A DNA stretch of 64,000 bases from Streptomyces marianii (GTDB lineage Bacteria; Actinomycetota; Actinomycetes; Streptomycetales; Streptomycetaceae). Each line of letters starts with the position of its first letter. The first letter of the stretch is position 1. Under the pieces are notes generated by a model. The model did no database searches. It was not told where the DNA came from and saw nothing but the letters and a program-made list of their open reading frames with translations. This document shows positions 11,153 to 21,004 of this stretch, one piece after another. Made by a program: the position numbers and the translations under genes. The stretch is taken from assembly GCF_005795905.1 (NCBI RefSeq), contig NZ_VAWE01000001.1, positions 2,142,501 to 2,206,500 on the forward strand, written 5' to 3'.

Positions 11153-12625
11153 TCACGAGCCGGTCAGGGACCGGGCCCGGTCGTAGACGTCCAGCACGGC
11201 CAGGCAGAGCGGAACCAGCGTGAGCAGCACCGCACTCTCCGTGAGATCGAGCAGTCGGCCCCAGAACGGCGAGAGGCCCTTCCTCGGGACGATCAGGCCG
11301 ATGGCGGTCACGAGGGCGGCTCCGGCCGCGACAACTGTGCTCAGCCAGATGGTACGGGTGTCCAGACCGCTGCGGTCCCCATACACCAGGAGCTCCCTGA
11401 CCAGGTCGGACGGCGGGTTCAGGGCCAGACCGAGGACCAGTAGGGCGATCGAGGAGATTCCCGCGACGAGGGCGCAGACGACCTGCGAGGTGTAGCGGAA
11501 GAGCCGGGCTCGCAGCAGCATCGCGAGGCCGGCGGAGAGGGCGAGGAGTTGGCCCCAGACATTGCCGGAGAAACCCAGGACGGCCGCGGAGCCGACAACG
11601 ACCGCGGAACAGCCGCCGACCAATCCGAGCAGCATCTCGTGGCCACGGCGCGCCTGGGCGGCGATGCGCTCGGCGTCGACGGGCTGGGCCTCGGGGATGT
11701 CGTGGGGGTCGGTGTCAAAGTCGTCCGCGGTGGCCGTCCGAGGGGAGGCGTAGCCGATGGGGAGACGGGCGAAGCGTGCCGACAGGCCCGGCAGGAAGGC
11801 GACGAGGCCGACGGCCACCGGGACGCAGACCGCTGCGGCCGTGGTGGCGGAGGCCTCGGCCACGATCAGGACGAAGGTCGCCAGCGTGCCGACAGCGGCC
11901 AGGAAGGTCGCGGCGACGAACGAGGCATCCCCGCTCGGGGTGAGGACGACCAGGGTGACCGAGGCGACCAGGACCGTCACACAGCCGATCAGGAACTGCA
12001 GTCGGCCCGGGCCGTCTCCGGGGGGCTGACCGATGATCCCGGAGCCCGCGATCAGCAGCAGCGGGAGCGCGCCGAGGCCGAGGGCCACAGCCGTGGCCCT
12101 GTCGCCGTACACCCTGGCCCGCACGCCGGAGAACGCGGTGAGCAGGAGACCTGCCGCGCCCGCGATGACGCCGGGCAGACCGTGCATGTCGTGCCGTACG
12201 GGATCGGCGAACCAGAGGACGAAGCCCACGAGGACGAGCAGCAGCACCCCGCCGAACCGTCCGGCGCCTCGCAACAGGTCGTCGCTCCACAGATGACGGT
12301 CGCGGGTGACGGCGGCGGCGACGGCATCGGAGACGTCGTCGAAGACGGCGGGCGGCAGCGACTGGGCGAAGGGCCGCAGGCTGAGCACCTCGCCGTCGAG
12401 CACCTGCTGGGCGGCGAGTGTCCGGGCACCGTCCAGGACGGTGCCGTCGCGACGGACCAGGTGGTAGCCGGTGGGGGTGCCCGCGGACTGCGTCTGCCCG
12501 GTGAGCCGGAGGATCTCCGGGTAGACGTCGGCGGCGGCGATGTCCTCGGGGAGGGCGACGTCGATCCGGCTGTCCGGTGCCACGACAGTGACGCGGCAGA
12601 AGCCGGTCGCTGCGGTCGTACTCAC
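11153..12625 (-). CDS. eccD: Type VII secretion integral membrane protein EccD
   Basis: Core membrane pore component of the ESX machine. The first roughly 90 residues form a ubiquitin-like (YukD) domain (RVTVVAPDSRIDVALPEDIA). A cytoplasmic linker follows, then about 11 hydrophobic transmembrane segments from about residue 120 to the end, with a soluble loop near residues 290-340. The 490-aa length is typical. The GTG start has GGGGGTCCC upstream. It is divergent from eccC, with a 184-base shared promoter region, and its stop is about 160 bases from rpsO, which is in the same direction. Confidence 0.92.
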   Translation of the reverse strand: MSTTAATGFCRVTVVAPDSRIDVALPEDIAAADVYPEILRLTGQTQSAGTPTGYHLVRRDGTVLDGARTLAAQQVLDGEVLSLRPFAQSLPPAVFDDVSDAVAAAVTRDRHLWSDDLLRGAGRFGGVLLLVLVGFVLWFADPVRHDMHGLPGVIAGAAGLLLTAFSGVRARVYGDRATAVALGLGALPLLLIAGSGIIGQPPGDGPGRLQFLIGCVTVLVASVTLVVLTPSGDASFVAATFLAAVGTLATFVLIVAEASATTAAAVCVPVAVGLVAFLPGLSARFARLPIGYASPRTATADDFDTDPHDIPEAQPVDAERIAAQARRGHEMLLGLVGGCSAVVVGSAAVLGFSGNVWGQLLALSAGLAMLLRARLFRYTSQVVCALVAGISSIALLVLGLALNPPSDLVRELLVYGDRSGLDTRTIWLSTVVAAGAALVTAIGLIVPRKGLSPFWGRLLDLTESAVLLTLVPLCLAVLDVYDRARSLTGS

Positions 12626-12809
12626 GTGTGGGACCCCCTGATTCGCGGTTGCGCACGATGCGCGGACACCCTACCGGTACTTGGTGCGACCACCTGCAAG
12701 TAGGATCACCGTCGCGCGGAGGGAGTCCGCGAAGCAAAGGCAGTCAACGGGGGCGCCGGAGCGGTTCGTTGCCTCCGACTTCCGTCCGTACCGAGGGATT
12801 GATGTTCCG

Positions 12810-15800
12810 GTGAGCCAGATCGTCGTCAAACGACCGCCGAGGTCCCTTCCCCCTGAAGTACCCGCGGAGGAACTGAAGCTGGAGTCCCCTCCCGAACTGC
12901 CGCGCGGGCAGCAGGAGGGCATGTTGATGCAGGTCCTCCCGATGCTCGGCATGGGCTCCTCCGTCGTCTTCTTCTTCATGCCGGGCGCACATCCGTTCAT
13001 GCGGGTCATGGGCATCCTGATGCTGGTGTCGACGGTTGCGATGGTGATCGCCCAGATCGTCAGGTTCAGGAAGGGTACGCAGGGGCAAATCGCCGATGTC
13101 CGGCGCGACTACCTCAAGTACCTCGCCCAGACGCGACGGACGGCCCGCAGGACCGCGCGCCGGCAGCGCGACGCACAGCTGTATCTGCACCCCTCGCCCG
13201 AGCAGCTCTGGTCGGTGGTGGCCGAGGGTTCACGGGTATGGGAACGACGTGTCGGCGACGAGGACTTCGGGCAGGTGCGGATCGGGCTCGGCGCACAACA
13301 GCTGTCGACACCGCTCATCGCGCCGGACACGGCTCCGGTGGACGAGCTGGAACCGCTGTGCGCGGGGGCCATGCAGCGATTCCTGGCGGTGCACGGTTCC
13401 CTCGACGGGCTGCCGATGGCCGTTTCGCTGCGGGCGTTCTACCACGTGACGGTGTCGGGCGAGCCGGAGTCGGCGCAGGCAGCGGCCCGTGCGCTGGTGT
13501 CGCAGCTGGTAACGCTGCACTCACCCGAGGACCTGATGGTCGCGGTGGTGGCGGCGCCCGGAGCGGTGGCGCACTGGGACTGGACGAAGTGGCTGCCGCA
13601 CACCCAAGTCCCCGGGCAGCTCGACGGGGCTGGAACGAGGCGGCTCTTCGGCGACGACCTGGGCGAGCTGGAGCAGCTGCTGCGCAGCCGGCTCGACGGG
13701 CGGCCCCGGTTCAACCGCGACAGCCCGCCGGTTCTCGACCAGCCACACATCGTGGTGGTCCTGGACGGCGGCATGGTGCCGCCGGACTCGCTGTTCGCAG
13801 CGGCCGAGGGGCTACAGGGCGTCACCGTCGTCGAAGTGGTCTCCGGTGAACTAGACGAGCAGCGCGGCGGGCTCTCGGTGATCGTACGGCCCGGGCGGCT
13901 GCGTCTGGAGTCGGGAACCGGCTACGCGTACGAGGGCGTGCCGGACACCATGTCGCCGGAGTCCGCCGAGGCCCTGGCCCGGCAGCTGGCCCCCTTGCGG
14001 ATCGGCGGGGGCGACGACGACGAGCCGCTGCTGGCCAACCTGGACTTCACGGACCTGCTGAACCTGGGCGACGCGGGGGCGGTGGACGTGGCCCGGACCT
14101 GGCGGCCGAGGTCGACGGCCGAGCGGTTGCGTGTGCCGATCGGTGTCGGCGAGGACGGCCTGCCGGTGATGCTGGACCTCAAGGAGGCCGCGCAGGAAGG
14201 CATGGGCCCGCACGGGCTGTGCGTGGGTGCGACCGGTTCCGGCAAGTCGGAGCTGCTGAGGACGCTGGTGCTGGGGCTGGCGGTGACGCACTCGTCGGAG
14301 ACGCTGAACTTCGTCCTCGCCGACTTCAAGGGCGGTGCGACGTTCGCGGGCATGTCGCAGATGCCGCATGTGGCCGCGGTTATCACGAACCTGGCCGACG
14401 ACCTTACGCTGGTCGACCGGATGGGCGACGCGATCCGCGGTGAGCTGCAGCGGCGACAGGAGTTGCTGCGCTCGGCGGGCAACTACGCCAACATCCACGA
14501 CTACGAGAAGGCGCGCGCGGCCGGCGCACCGCTGGAGCCACTGGCGTCCCTGGTCCTGGTCATCGACGAGTTCTCCGAACTGCTCACCGCCAAGCCGGAC
14601 TTCATCGACATGTTCATCCAGATCGGCCGTATCGGCCGATCGCTGGGTGTGCATCTGCTGCTCGCCTCGCAGCGCCTGGAGGAGGGCAAGCTGCGCGGTC
14701 TGGACACCTATCTCTCTTACCGGATCGGTCTGCGGACCTTCTCGGCGGCGGAGTCGCGCACGGCGCTCGGTGTGCCCGACGCCTACCATCTGCCGTCCGT
14801 TCCCGGCTCGGGCTACCTGAAGTTCGGTACGGACGAGATGACGCGCTTCAAGGCGGCGTACGTGTCGGGTACGTATCGGACGGGCGGACCGCAGCTGTCT
14901 GCGGACCAGCTTCCGATCGAGCGAAGGACCGCCGTCTTCACCGCGGCGCCGGTGCCGGTCGTGTATGCCACACCGGACCCGGCTCATCTCGCGGCGCCGC
15001 AGAAGACCGAGGACGACGCACTCGCGGACACGGTGCTGGACGTGGTCGTGCGCCGGCTGGAGGGGCAGGGCGTGCCCGCACACCAGGTGTGGCTGCCGCC
15101 GCTGGACCAGGCGCCATCCCTGGACCAGCTACTGCCGGGGCTCGCGCGGACCGCGGACCGCGGCCTGACCGCGACGGAGTACACCCGTCCAGGTGGTCTC
15201 GTCGTGCCGTTGGGTCTGATCGACAAGCCGTTCGAGCAGCGGCGTGAGGTGCTGTACCGGGACTTCTCCGGTGCCGCGGGCCACATGATGGTCGTCGGCG
15301 GTCCGCAGTCCGGCAAGTCGACGCTGATGCGCACGCTGATCTCGTCGTTCGCCCTCAGCCACACCCCGAGCGAAGTGCAGTTCTACGCACTGGACTTCGG
15401 GGGCGGAGGGCTGTCCTCACTCGCGGACCTGCCCCACGTCGGTGGTGTCGCGTCCCGTCTGGACCCGGAGCGGGTGCGGCGTACGGTCGCGGAGGTCATG
15501 GGCGTACTGAACCGCCGTGAGGAGTTCTTCCGCTCCCACAACATCGACTCCATCGCCACCTACCGCCGCAGGCGGGCGACGGGCGAACTACCCGGTGAGG
15601 CGTGGGGCGATGTATTCCTGATCATCGATGGCTGGGGCACCTTCAGGAACGACTTCGAGGGTCTGGAGTCGATGGTGACCGACATCGCGGCCCGCGGTCT
15701 CGGCTACGGCGTGCACATCGTGATCACCGCAGCCCGGTACATGGAGATCCGGGCAGCGATCAAGGACCAGATGCTGGGTCGGCTGGAACTGCGCCTCGGC

Positions 15801-16763
15801 GACGTGATGGACTCCGAGTTCGACCGGAAGGTCGCGACGAACGTCCCGACGGGGGTGCCGGGCCGGGGCCAGGTGCCCGAGAAGCTGCACTTCATGGGTG
15901 CGCTGCCGCGCATCGACGACTCGAGCAGCGCCAGTGACCTCGCGGAGGGCACGGCCGCGTTCGTACAGGCGGTACGGGCGAGCTGGACGGGACCGGGTGC
16001 GCCTGCGGTGCGGTTGCTGCCGCGCAAGTTCCCCGCCGATCGGCTGCCGAAGGGGCTCGAGTTCCCTCGGCACGGCGTCGCGATCGGTATCGACGAGACC
16101 AGCCTGGAGCCGGTGTTCGTCGACTTCGAGACCGACCCGTTCTTCCTGGTGTTCGGTGAGAGCGAGTCCGGCAAGACGAACCTGCTGAGGCTCATCGCGA
16201 AGCAGATCGCCGAGCGCTACACGCCCGATGAGGCGAAGCTCGTCGTCGGCGACTACCGGAGAGCGCTGCTCGGCGCGCTGCCGGAGAGTCATCTGCTGGA
16301 GTACGCGCCTATGGCGAGTTCCATGCAGATGCACATGGAGGCTCTGTCCGGCGTGTTCGCACGGCGCCAGCCGCCGACGGACGTGACGCCGCAGCAGCTG
16401 CGGGACCGGAGCTGGTGGACGGGCCCGCAGATCTTCATCATCATCGACGACTACGACCTGGTCTCCACCAGCTCCGGAAATCCGCTGTCGCCACTCGCGG
16501 ACTACCTGCCGTTCGCCCGGGACACGGGTGTCCGCTTCATCATCGCCCGTAACACGGCGGGCGCGTCCCGCTCGATGTACGAGGCGTTCATGCAGCGCAT
16601 CAAGGAACTGGGGGCCCAGGGCGTGGTCCTGTCGGGCGATCCCCAGGAAGGCGACCTGATCGGCAACGTCCGCCCGAGGCCGATGCCGCCGGGCCGCGGC
16701 TACTTCGCGTCTCGCAAGGGCGGAGTGTCGCTGGTGCAGTTGGGACAGATGCCGGAGCTGTGA
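12810..16763 (+). CDS. eccC: Type VII secretion FtsK/SpoIIIE ATPase EccC
   Basis: The motor and substrate receptor of the ESX system, 1317 aa from the GTG at 12810. I chose that start because VSQIVVKRPPRSLPPE is the family's N-terminus as I remember it from S. coelicolor. Two transmembrane segments lie at about residues 45-85. Three P-loop domains follow: GATGSGKS at 473-480 with VLVIDEFSELL as Walker B, GPQSGKST at 831-838, and GESESGKT at 1116-1123 with IFIIIDDYDLVS as Walker B. A single polypeptide carries all three, unlike the split EccCa/EccCb of ESX-1. The first genes of the substrate island follow 109 bases downstream. Confidence 0.96.
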   Translation: MSQIVVKRPPRSLPPEVPAEELKLESPPELPRGQQEGMLMQVLPMLGMGSSVVFFFMPGAHPFMRVMGILMLVSTVAMVIAQIVRFRKGTQGQIADVRRDYLKYLAQTRRTARRTARRQRDAQLYLHPSPEQLWSVVAEGSRVWERRVGDEDFGQVRIGLGAQQLSTPLIAPDTAPVDELEPLCAGAMQRFLAVHGSLDGLPMAVSLRAFYHVTVSGEPESAQAAARALVSQLVTLHSPEDLMVAVVAAPGAVAHWDWTKWLPHTQVPGQLDGAGTRRLFGDDLGELEQLLRSRLDGRPRFNRDSPPVLDQPHIVVVLDGGMVPPDSLFAAAEGLQGVTVVEVVSGELDEQRGGLSVIVRPGRLRLESGTGYAYEGVPDTMSPESAEALARQLAPLRIGGGDDDEPLLANLDFTDLLNLGDAGAVDVARTWRPRSTAERLRVPIGVGEDGLPVMLDLKEAAQEGMGPHGLCVGATGSGKSELLRTLVLGLAVTHSSETLNFVLADFKGGATFAGMSQMPHVAAVITNLADDLTLVDRMGDAIRGELQRRQELLRSAGNYANIHDYEKARAAGAPLEPLASLVLVIDEFSELLTAKPDFIDMFIQIGRIGRSLGVHLLLASQRLEEGKLRGLDTYLSYRIGLRTFSAAESRTALGVPDAYHLPSVPGSGYLKFGTDEMTRFKAAYVSGTYRTGGPQLSADQLPIERRTAVFTAAPVPVVYATPDPAHLAAPQKTEDDALADTVLDVVVRRLEGQGVPAHQVWLPPLDQAPSLDQLLPGLARTADRGLTATEYTRPGGLVVPLGLIDKPFEQRREVLYRDFSGAAGHMMVVGGPQSGKSTLMRTLISSFALSHTPSEVQFYALDFGGGGLSSLADLPHVGGVASRLDPERVRRTVAEVMGVLNRREEFFRSHNIDSIATYRRRRATGELPGEAWGDVFLIIDGWGTFRNDFEGLESMVTDIAARGLGYGVHIVITAARYMEIRAAIKDQMLGRLELRLGDVMDSEFDRKVATNVPTGVPGRGQVPEKLHFMGALPRIDDSSSASDLAEGTAAFVQAVRASWTGPGAPAVRLLPRKFPADRLPKGLEFPRHGVAIGIDETSLEPVFVDFETDPFFLVFGESESGKTNLLRLIAKQIAERYTPDEAKLVVGDYRRALLGALPESHLLEYAPMASSMQMHMEALSGVFARRQPPTDVTPQQLRDRSWWTGPQIFIIIDDYDLVSTSSGNPLSPLADYLPFARDTGVRFIIARNTAGASRSMYEAFMQRIKELGAQGVVLSGDPQEGDLIGNVRPRPMPPGRGYFASRKGGVSLVQLGQMPEL

Positions 16764-16872
16764 CGGAAGCCACGGGCGGGGAGACTCGGCCACTCCACCC
16801 GACGCACCTTCAATTGACAACAAGCAGTGGCCGCCCGGGGGCGGCACCGGACGGCATGAACGGGGAGAGAAC

Positions 16873-17352
16873 ATGGGATTCGAGCAGGAGTGGGCCGATC
16901 GGCGCACGGAGGCGACGCAGGCGGTCGACGCTCAGTCCTCCAGCATGCAGCTGAACCAACTGGCTCCGGACGGGGGCGGTTCGGCCACTCCCCCCAGCCC
17001 GCTGGCCCCAGGCGGCAGCTCCGGGACGTTCGGGTCGACGCCGGCACAGAAGAGAACCGCCGCGAGCAAGATCGAGAACGACCTGAAGCCCACCACTCAG
17101 TGGGCCTCCGACCTCGCCGACGAGTCGACGAACAACGCCATCACCGGCTTCGGCGGCTGGGACACCTGCGCAGGTCTGAAGAAGGTCAAGGAGACCTGGG
17201 AGACCCAGGCCAAGATGCTCCTCGGGCGGCTGGAGCGGGAGCAGAACGCACTGCTCGGCGCACGGAGCATGTTCCTGCGCAACGACGTCGCGACGTACGA
17301 CGGCTTCGGGCCGCTGAACCGCAAGTCGGGCCTGGACGGCCTGGGCCGATGA
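16873..17352 (+). CDS. WXG-type small protein, probable T7SS substrate or chaperone
   Basis: A 159-aa soluble protein with GGGGAGAG before the ATG. A serine/glycine/proline-rich, low-complexity first 60 residues precedes two helical stretches. The first has W77 in KPTTQWASDLADEST, a turn GFGGWDTC lies between, and the second helix contains KETWETQAKMLLGRLEREQNA. The helix-turn-helix layout and the tryptophan/glycine turn suggest a divergent WXG100 relative, placed just after eccC and 70 bases before a large effector candidate. It could be that effector's secretion partner. Not an exact family match. Confidence 0.6.
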   Translation: MGFEQEWADRRTEATQAVDAQSSSMQLNQLAPDGGGSATPPSPLAPGGSSGTFGSTPAQKRTAASKIENDLKPTTQWASDLADESTNNAITGFGGWDTCAGLKKVKETWETQAKMLLGRLEREQNALLGARSMFLRNDVATYDGFGPLNRKSGLDGLGR

Positions 17353-17422
17353 GCATCGTCTGAGGCGATGACCAGGCACAGAGACAAGTCGGCCGGGAAC
17401 TGAGCAGAACGGGGAACAGACA

Positions 17423-19699
17423 GTGCTCACATACAAGGAAGTCACCACCACCAAGTTCGGCCACCTCACCACGGCGGCCGACAAGTGGGACGAGGTGGCG
17501 CGCGAGTTCAAGAAGGTCGAGACCAGCTACGGCGACAGCGTCCAGAAGATCACGATGGGCCCGGACTGGACCGGCGTCACCGTGGGCACCGCCTACACGA
17601 ACTTCGCCGCCACCCGCTACGAGTACGCGGCGGCACAGACGCAGGCGAAGGCGATAGCCAAGCTCCTGCGCGACGCCCACGAGCAGTTCACTGAGCTCAA
17701 AGGCCGACTGGACTCGGTCATCAAGGCCGCCCAGGAAGATCACATGCTGATCGACGAGAACGGCGTGGCCACGCGCGACCCCAAGTCCATCAGCCGCATG
17801 GAACAGAACGAACTGTCCCACGTCCCCGAGGCCCAAGCAGCCAAACGCAAGCGCGAAGAAGCCTGGACCAAGCGCATCAAGGACGCGGTTCAGGCGTTCG
17901 ACGACGCCGACGGGGGCGTGAAGATCGCCCTGGAAGGAGTCGTCAAGGACGAGGGGTACGGCGGCAACGACGAGACGGCCGGCGTCGGCTTCAACGCCAA
18001 GGCGCAGGGCGACATCGAGGAGTACGAGGCGCGCCACTCGGCGGACATCGCCACCAGAATCAACAAGGGCGAAAGTGTACCCGCAGCCGATCTCGCGGAA
18101 CTGAATCGATCGCTGCGCGACAACAGCAAGGACACGACCTTCTCGCAAACCTTCCTCAACGGTGTGGGGGCGGACGGGACCCTGAAGCTGGCCAACCGAA
18201 TCGACTCACTCGCCTACGGCAAGGACAAAGAGAACAAGGGGACATACGAGTCGATCAAGGGCGGCATCGCCAACTCCATTGCCACCGCAGCCACAGACCC
18301 CAAGTTCCAGAAGCAGTGGCGCGATGACATGCGGAGCATCGGCGTCAAGGAGTTCGAGGGCCCTCTCGGCCCCGGCACTCCGGCCAAGGGGTCGGACGGG
18401 AAGGTTCTGGGCTACCAGGTCCTCATGGGCATCATGGAGCACGGCGACACGGGCAGGTACGACCCGAACTTCGTCAAGGGCCTGACCCAGGACATCTATG
18501 CAGCCGAGAAGGACAGCAAGGGCGATATCTGGGACATCAACCAGGCCTACAACGAAAAGAACGCCCCCTGGTTTGTCAACGACCCGTTGGACAGCGCGCT
18601 CGGTATCCTCGGCAAGCATCCTGACGCGGCAGCACAGTTCCTGGACCCGGGTTCCAAGACCGAGAGCTCGGCTCTCAATTACCTGCTGCGCGAACGGGAC
18701 TGGAACGGCATCGTCCCGGAGTACTCGGAGTGGACGAAAGTAGAGACGTCCCGGATCGCCCATGGCGCACCGATAGAGGACGGCGACGCCCGAGTGGGGT
18801 TCGGCGCAGCCCTGGAAGCGGCTACCACCGGGCAACAGCCTGGAGCACCCGTCGGCACCCCAGGCCCGCACAGCGAAGTCCAAGCCCGCATCATGCACGA
18901 GACCATCGAACTCCTGGACCAGAAGAGCAAGGGCGACTCCATTCCGACGAACTTGAAGGTTCCCCTCGGTCGCGCCATGAACGATTATTCCGAGGATCTT
19001 TTCACCATCCTCAGCGGGCAGCCCTCCCACAGCCCGGGAGGCTTGCCCACTATCGAGGGCGAGGGCGATCAATTTCGGATTGCCAACGGCGAGCAAAGCC
19101 TGATCCGAGTGATGCGAGGCGTTTCGGACGGCGTACTCGGAAAGACCCCTGACGGGGATCCCATCCTTGTGTTCGACGCCCTCTACGAGGCCGAGAAGCG
19201 CATCGCAGCCGAGCACCTGGCATCCGCCAGGGATGCTCCAGAGCATCAGGTCAACAACGTCGTCGGCGACTGGAACACCAAGTCCCGCGAAGTCGCATCG
19301 GTGATGGGCACCATGACGGGGATCGGGTCGGACATGACGCTAGACGTTCGCGACGCACAGGTCGGAAAAATCAACGACGACGCCCGCTACAGCTACCACG
19401 TGGTAGGCGGGGTCTTCAATACGATTCCAGTGGTCGGCGATGCGGCGCAGCGGATGGTGGACGCCGTGACTTACGAGTGGTCCAAGGACGTCATCGCCGA
19501 GAAGAACGATATCGCGAGGGCCAAGGACAGTTCAGATTCAGCCAGCGGCCTGACCGGGACGAACATGCTTCTCCAAGGATGGGCTGAGCAGCGGGGCGTG
19601 GAGAACTCAGAAGCCTTCAAGAACGCCAGAGGGGAAGCGGATCAGAGCTACAAGAGCGGTCGCGAGGATGCATACACTGCTCTGCGAACCAGGAGCTAG
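17423..19699 (+). CDS. Large candidate T7SS effector (WXG/LXG-like head, DUF6571-type body)
   Basis: A 758-aa protein from a GTG preceded by GGGGAACAG. The first 110 residues are helical and resemble a WXG/LXG secretion domain: KWDEVAREFKKVETSY, then W50-T-G in GPDWTGVTVGTAY. The middle carries DPLDSALGILGKHPDAAAQF followed by LNYLLRERDW, a pattern I associate with Streptomyces proteins called DUF6571. The C-terminal 200 residues contain SLIRVMRGVSDG and a hydrophobic GGVFNTIPVVGDAA segment. No signal peptide and no recognised toxin catalytic motif is visible. It is followed 9 bases later by a membrane-anchored partner. Its C-terminal region is repeated in the broken gene at 22262-22588 and, more distantly, in 23702-24685. 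Confidence 0.65.
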   Translation: MLTYKEVTTTKFGHLTTAADKWDEVAREFKKVETSYGDSVQKITMGPDWTGVTVGTAYTNFAATRYEYAAAQTQAKAIAKLLRDAHEQFTELKGRLDSVIKAAQEDHMLIDENGVATRDPKSISRMEQNELSHVPEAQAAKRKREEAWTKRIKDAVQAFDDADGGVKIALEGVVKDEGYGGNDETAGVGFNAKAQGDIEEYEARHSADIATRINKGESVPAADLAELNRSLRDNSKDTTFSQTFLNGVGADGTLKLANRIDSLAYGKDKENKGTYESIKGGIANSIATAATDPKFQKQWRDDMRSIGVKEFEGPLGPGTPAKGSDGKVLGYQVLMGIMEHGDTGRYDPNFVKGLTQDIYAAEKDSKGDIWDINQAYNEKNAPWFVNDPLDSALGILGKHPDAAAQFLDPGSKTESSALNYLLRERDWNGIVPEYSEWTKVETSRIAHGAPIEDGDARVGFGAALEAATTGQQPGAPVGTPGPHSEVQARIMHETIELLDQKSKGDSIPTNLKVPLGRAMNDYSEDLFTILSGQPSHSPGGLPTIEGEGDQFRIANGEQSLIRVMRGVSDGVLGKTPDGDPILVFDALYEAEKRIAAEHLASARDAPEHQVNNVVGDWNTKSREVASVMGTMTGIGSDMTLDVRDAQVGKINDDARYSYHVVGGVFNTIPVVGDAAQRMVDAVTYEWSKDVIAEKNDIARAKDSSDSASGLTGTNMLLQGWAEQRGVENSEAFKNARGEADQSYKSGREDAYTALRTRS

Positions 19700-19708
19700 G
19701 AATAAGCC

Positions 19709-20770
19709 ATGCCTAAGAAAATTGCACGTGGCTGGAAAATCGCCGCACTGCTCTCCACCCTCACTGTGAGTGTGACCGGCCTCCACATCGCCCTGAATAC
19801 CAACCTCCTGGGCTCGGATCAGCTCTGCGATGGACGCCTGTCTTCGAAGTCGGTCGAGGCGGCCTTCTCAAAATCGGGCAGGCTTCTGGGCCATGACGGC
19901 CCAACGAGCTCGAGCGAAGACACTCTGCTGTTCGACTGCACCATTGTAAGCAAGTCAGCCATTCCCGGCGCCGATGATCAAGAACTCTTCGTTTCAGCAA
20001 CAAGGAACCGAGCGGACTTTCCGTTCACCGACAACGGCGGCCCCAAGCCTGCCACTATTGCGTTCTTCTCGGGCGAAGCGACCGGAGCGGTGGTGGACGA
20101 CGACCGGGCCTGGGTATGGCTGCCCGCCTCTTGCGCGACGGATGAGGCAGCCGTTGTGAGAGGGGATATCCGGAGCGGGCAGGTCACCCAGACGAGTCGA
20201 ATGGCGCTCGTCCGACTCCTGGTGGACACCGCCAACAGGCTGGCTGAACGTACAGGGTGCAGCGACAAGAGGTTGCAGGCGCCGACCGCGCTCGAACCCC
20301 CACCCGAGACACGCACCGCCGACCCTCGGAAACTCTGCGGCATCAAGGGGCTCTCACTTCCTGCCACCGCTACCGACCCAGGTGCGAAAATCCAGGAGAC
20401 AGTACCCGAGGAGCCGAAGCCGATGTGGTCGTGCTCTGTGGTGCTGGATGAAGAAGCAGAGCCCTCTCCGAGTGAATCCGACTATCTCACCTACTCCGTG
20501 GTACAGGACCCCGTCATCCTGGCGGGCCTCAAAAAGTCGGACGAGTTTTCCGAAGCCTCTCCGATTCCGGGGTGGCAAGCTTCAGGAATCGATGACATGC
20601 ATGTGGTCGCCGACTGTTCAGGCACGGAAACATACTTCGCCATGGGCTTGGGCCAGCAGTACTTCCAGTCCAGGGAGAAGCCTCAGTCACCAAAGTCGGC
20701 ATCGCTCTTCAGGACCTTCACCGATAAGGTCGGTGCAGCGTTCGGATGCACAGCCATCACCGACTCTTAG
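19709..20770 (+). CDS. Membrane-anchored or secreted protein, unknown function
   Basis: A 353-aa protein with a basic N-terminus and one hydrophobic segment (residues about 10-28, WKIAALLSTLTVSVTGLHIA), so it is an N-terminal anchor or uncleaved signal. The outside part has conserved-looking cysteines (C40, C66-region, CATDE, CGIKG, WSCSV, DCSGTE, GCTAI), consistent with a disulfide-rich extracellular domain built from two repeats. It starts 9 bases after the effector stop, with AGGAG overlapping that stop, so the two are coupled. Codon use is visibly less GC-biased than in the flanking core genes. The pairing suggests a partner of the effector (immunity, chaperone or cell-surface receptor), but this is inference. 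Confidence 0.65.
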   Translation: MPKKIARGWKIAALLSTLTVSVTGLHIALNTNLLGSDQLCDGRLSSKSVEAAFSKSGRLLGHDGPTSSSEDTLLFDCTIVSKSAIPGADDQELFVSATRNRADFPFTDNGGPKPATIAFFSGEATGAVVDDDRAWVWLPASCATDEAAVVRGDIRSGQVTQTSRMALVRLLVDTANRLAERTGCSDKRLQAPTALEPPPETRTADPRKLCGIKGLSLPATATDPGAKIQETVPEEPKPMWSCSVVLDEEAEPSPSESDYLTYSVVQDPVILAGLKKSDEFSEASPIPGWQASGIDDMHVVADCSGTETYFAMGLGQQYFQSREKPQSPKSASLFRTFTDKVGAAFGCTAITDS

Positions 20771-21004
20771 GGAAAACGACCCATCTACCTCGGCTCTCTC
20801 GGCTGAAGGCCCAGCGCTCATGAACACGGAGAGACATGCCCGAAATCGCCCCGGCAGACACGGGACACGGACGAGCCGACCCGGCGGAGCCGGCACGGGC
20901 GCCCACCAGGAGATCGAGCCGTGAGTACCGGTGCCTGGGAAGTGGCACACGTCGCCGCTGGAATCCTCGAATAGACACCAATACATAGCGAAAGTGACAG
21001 ATCA

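Noticed and set aside
20836..20997. Short open frame between 19709-20770 and lipoprotein copy 1, with a GGAGAG before its ATG
   Set aside because: Arg/Pro/Ala-rich, no similarity recognised, and the shared leader of lipoprotein copy 1 lies within it; too weak to call a gene.
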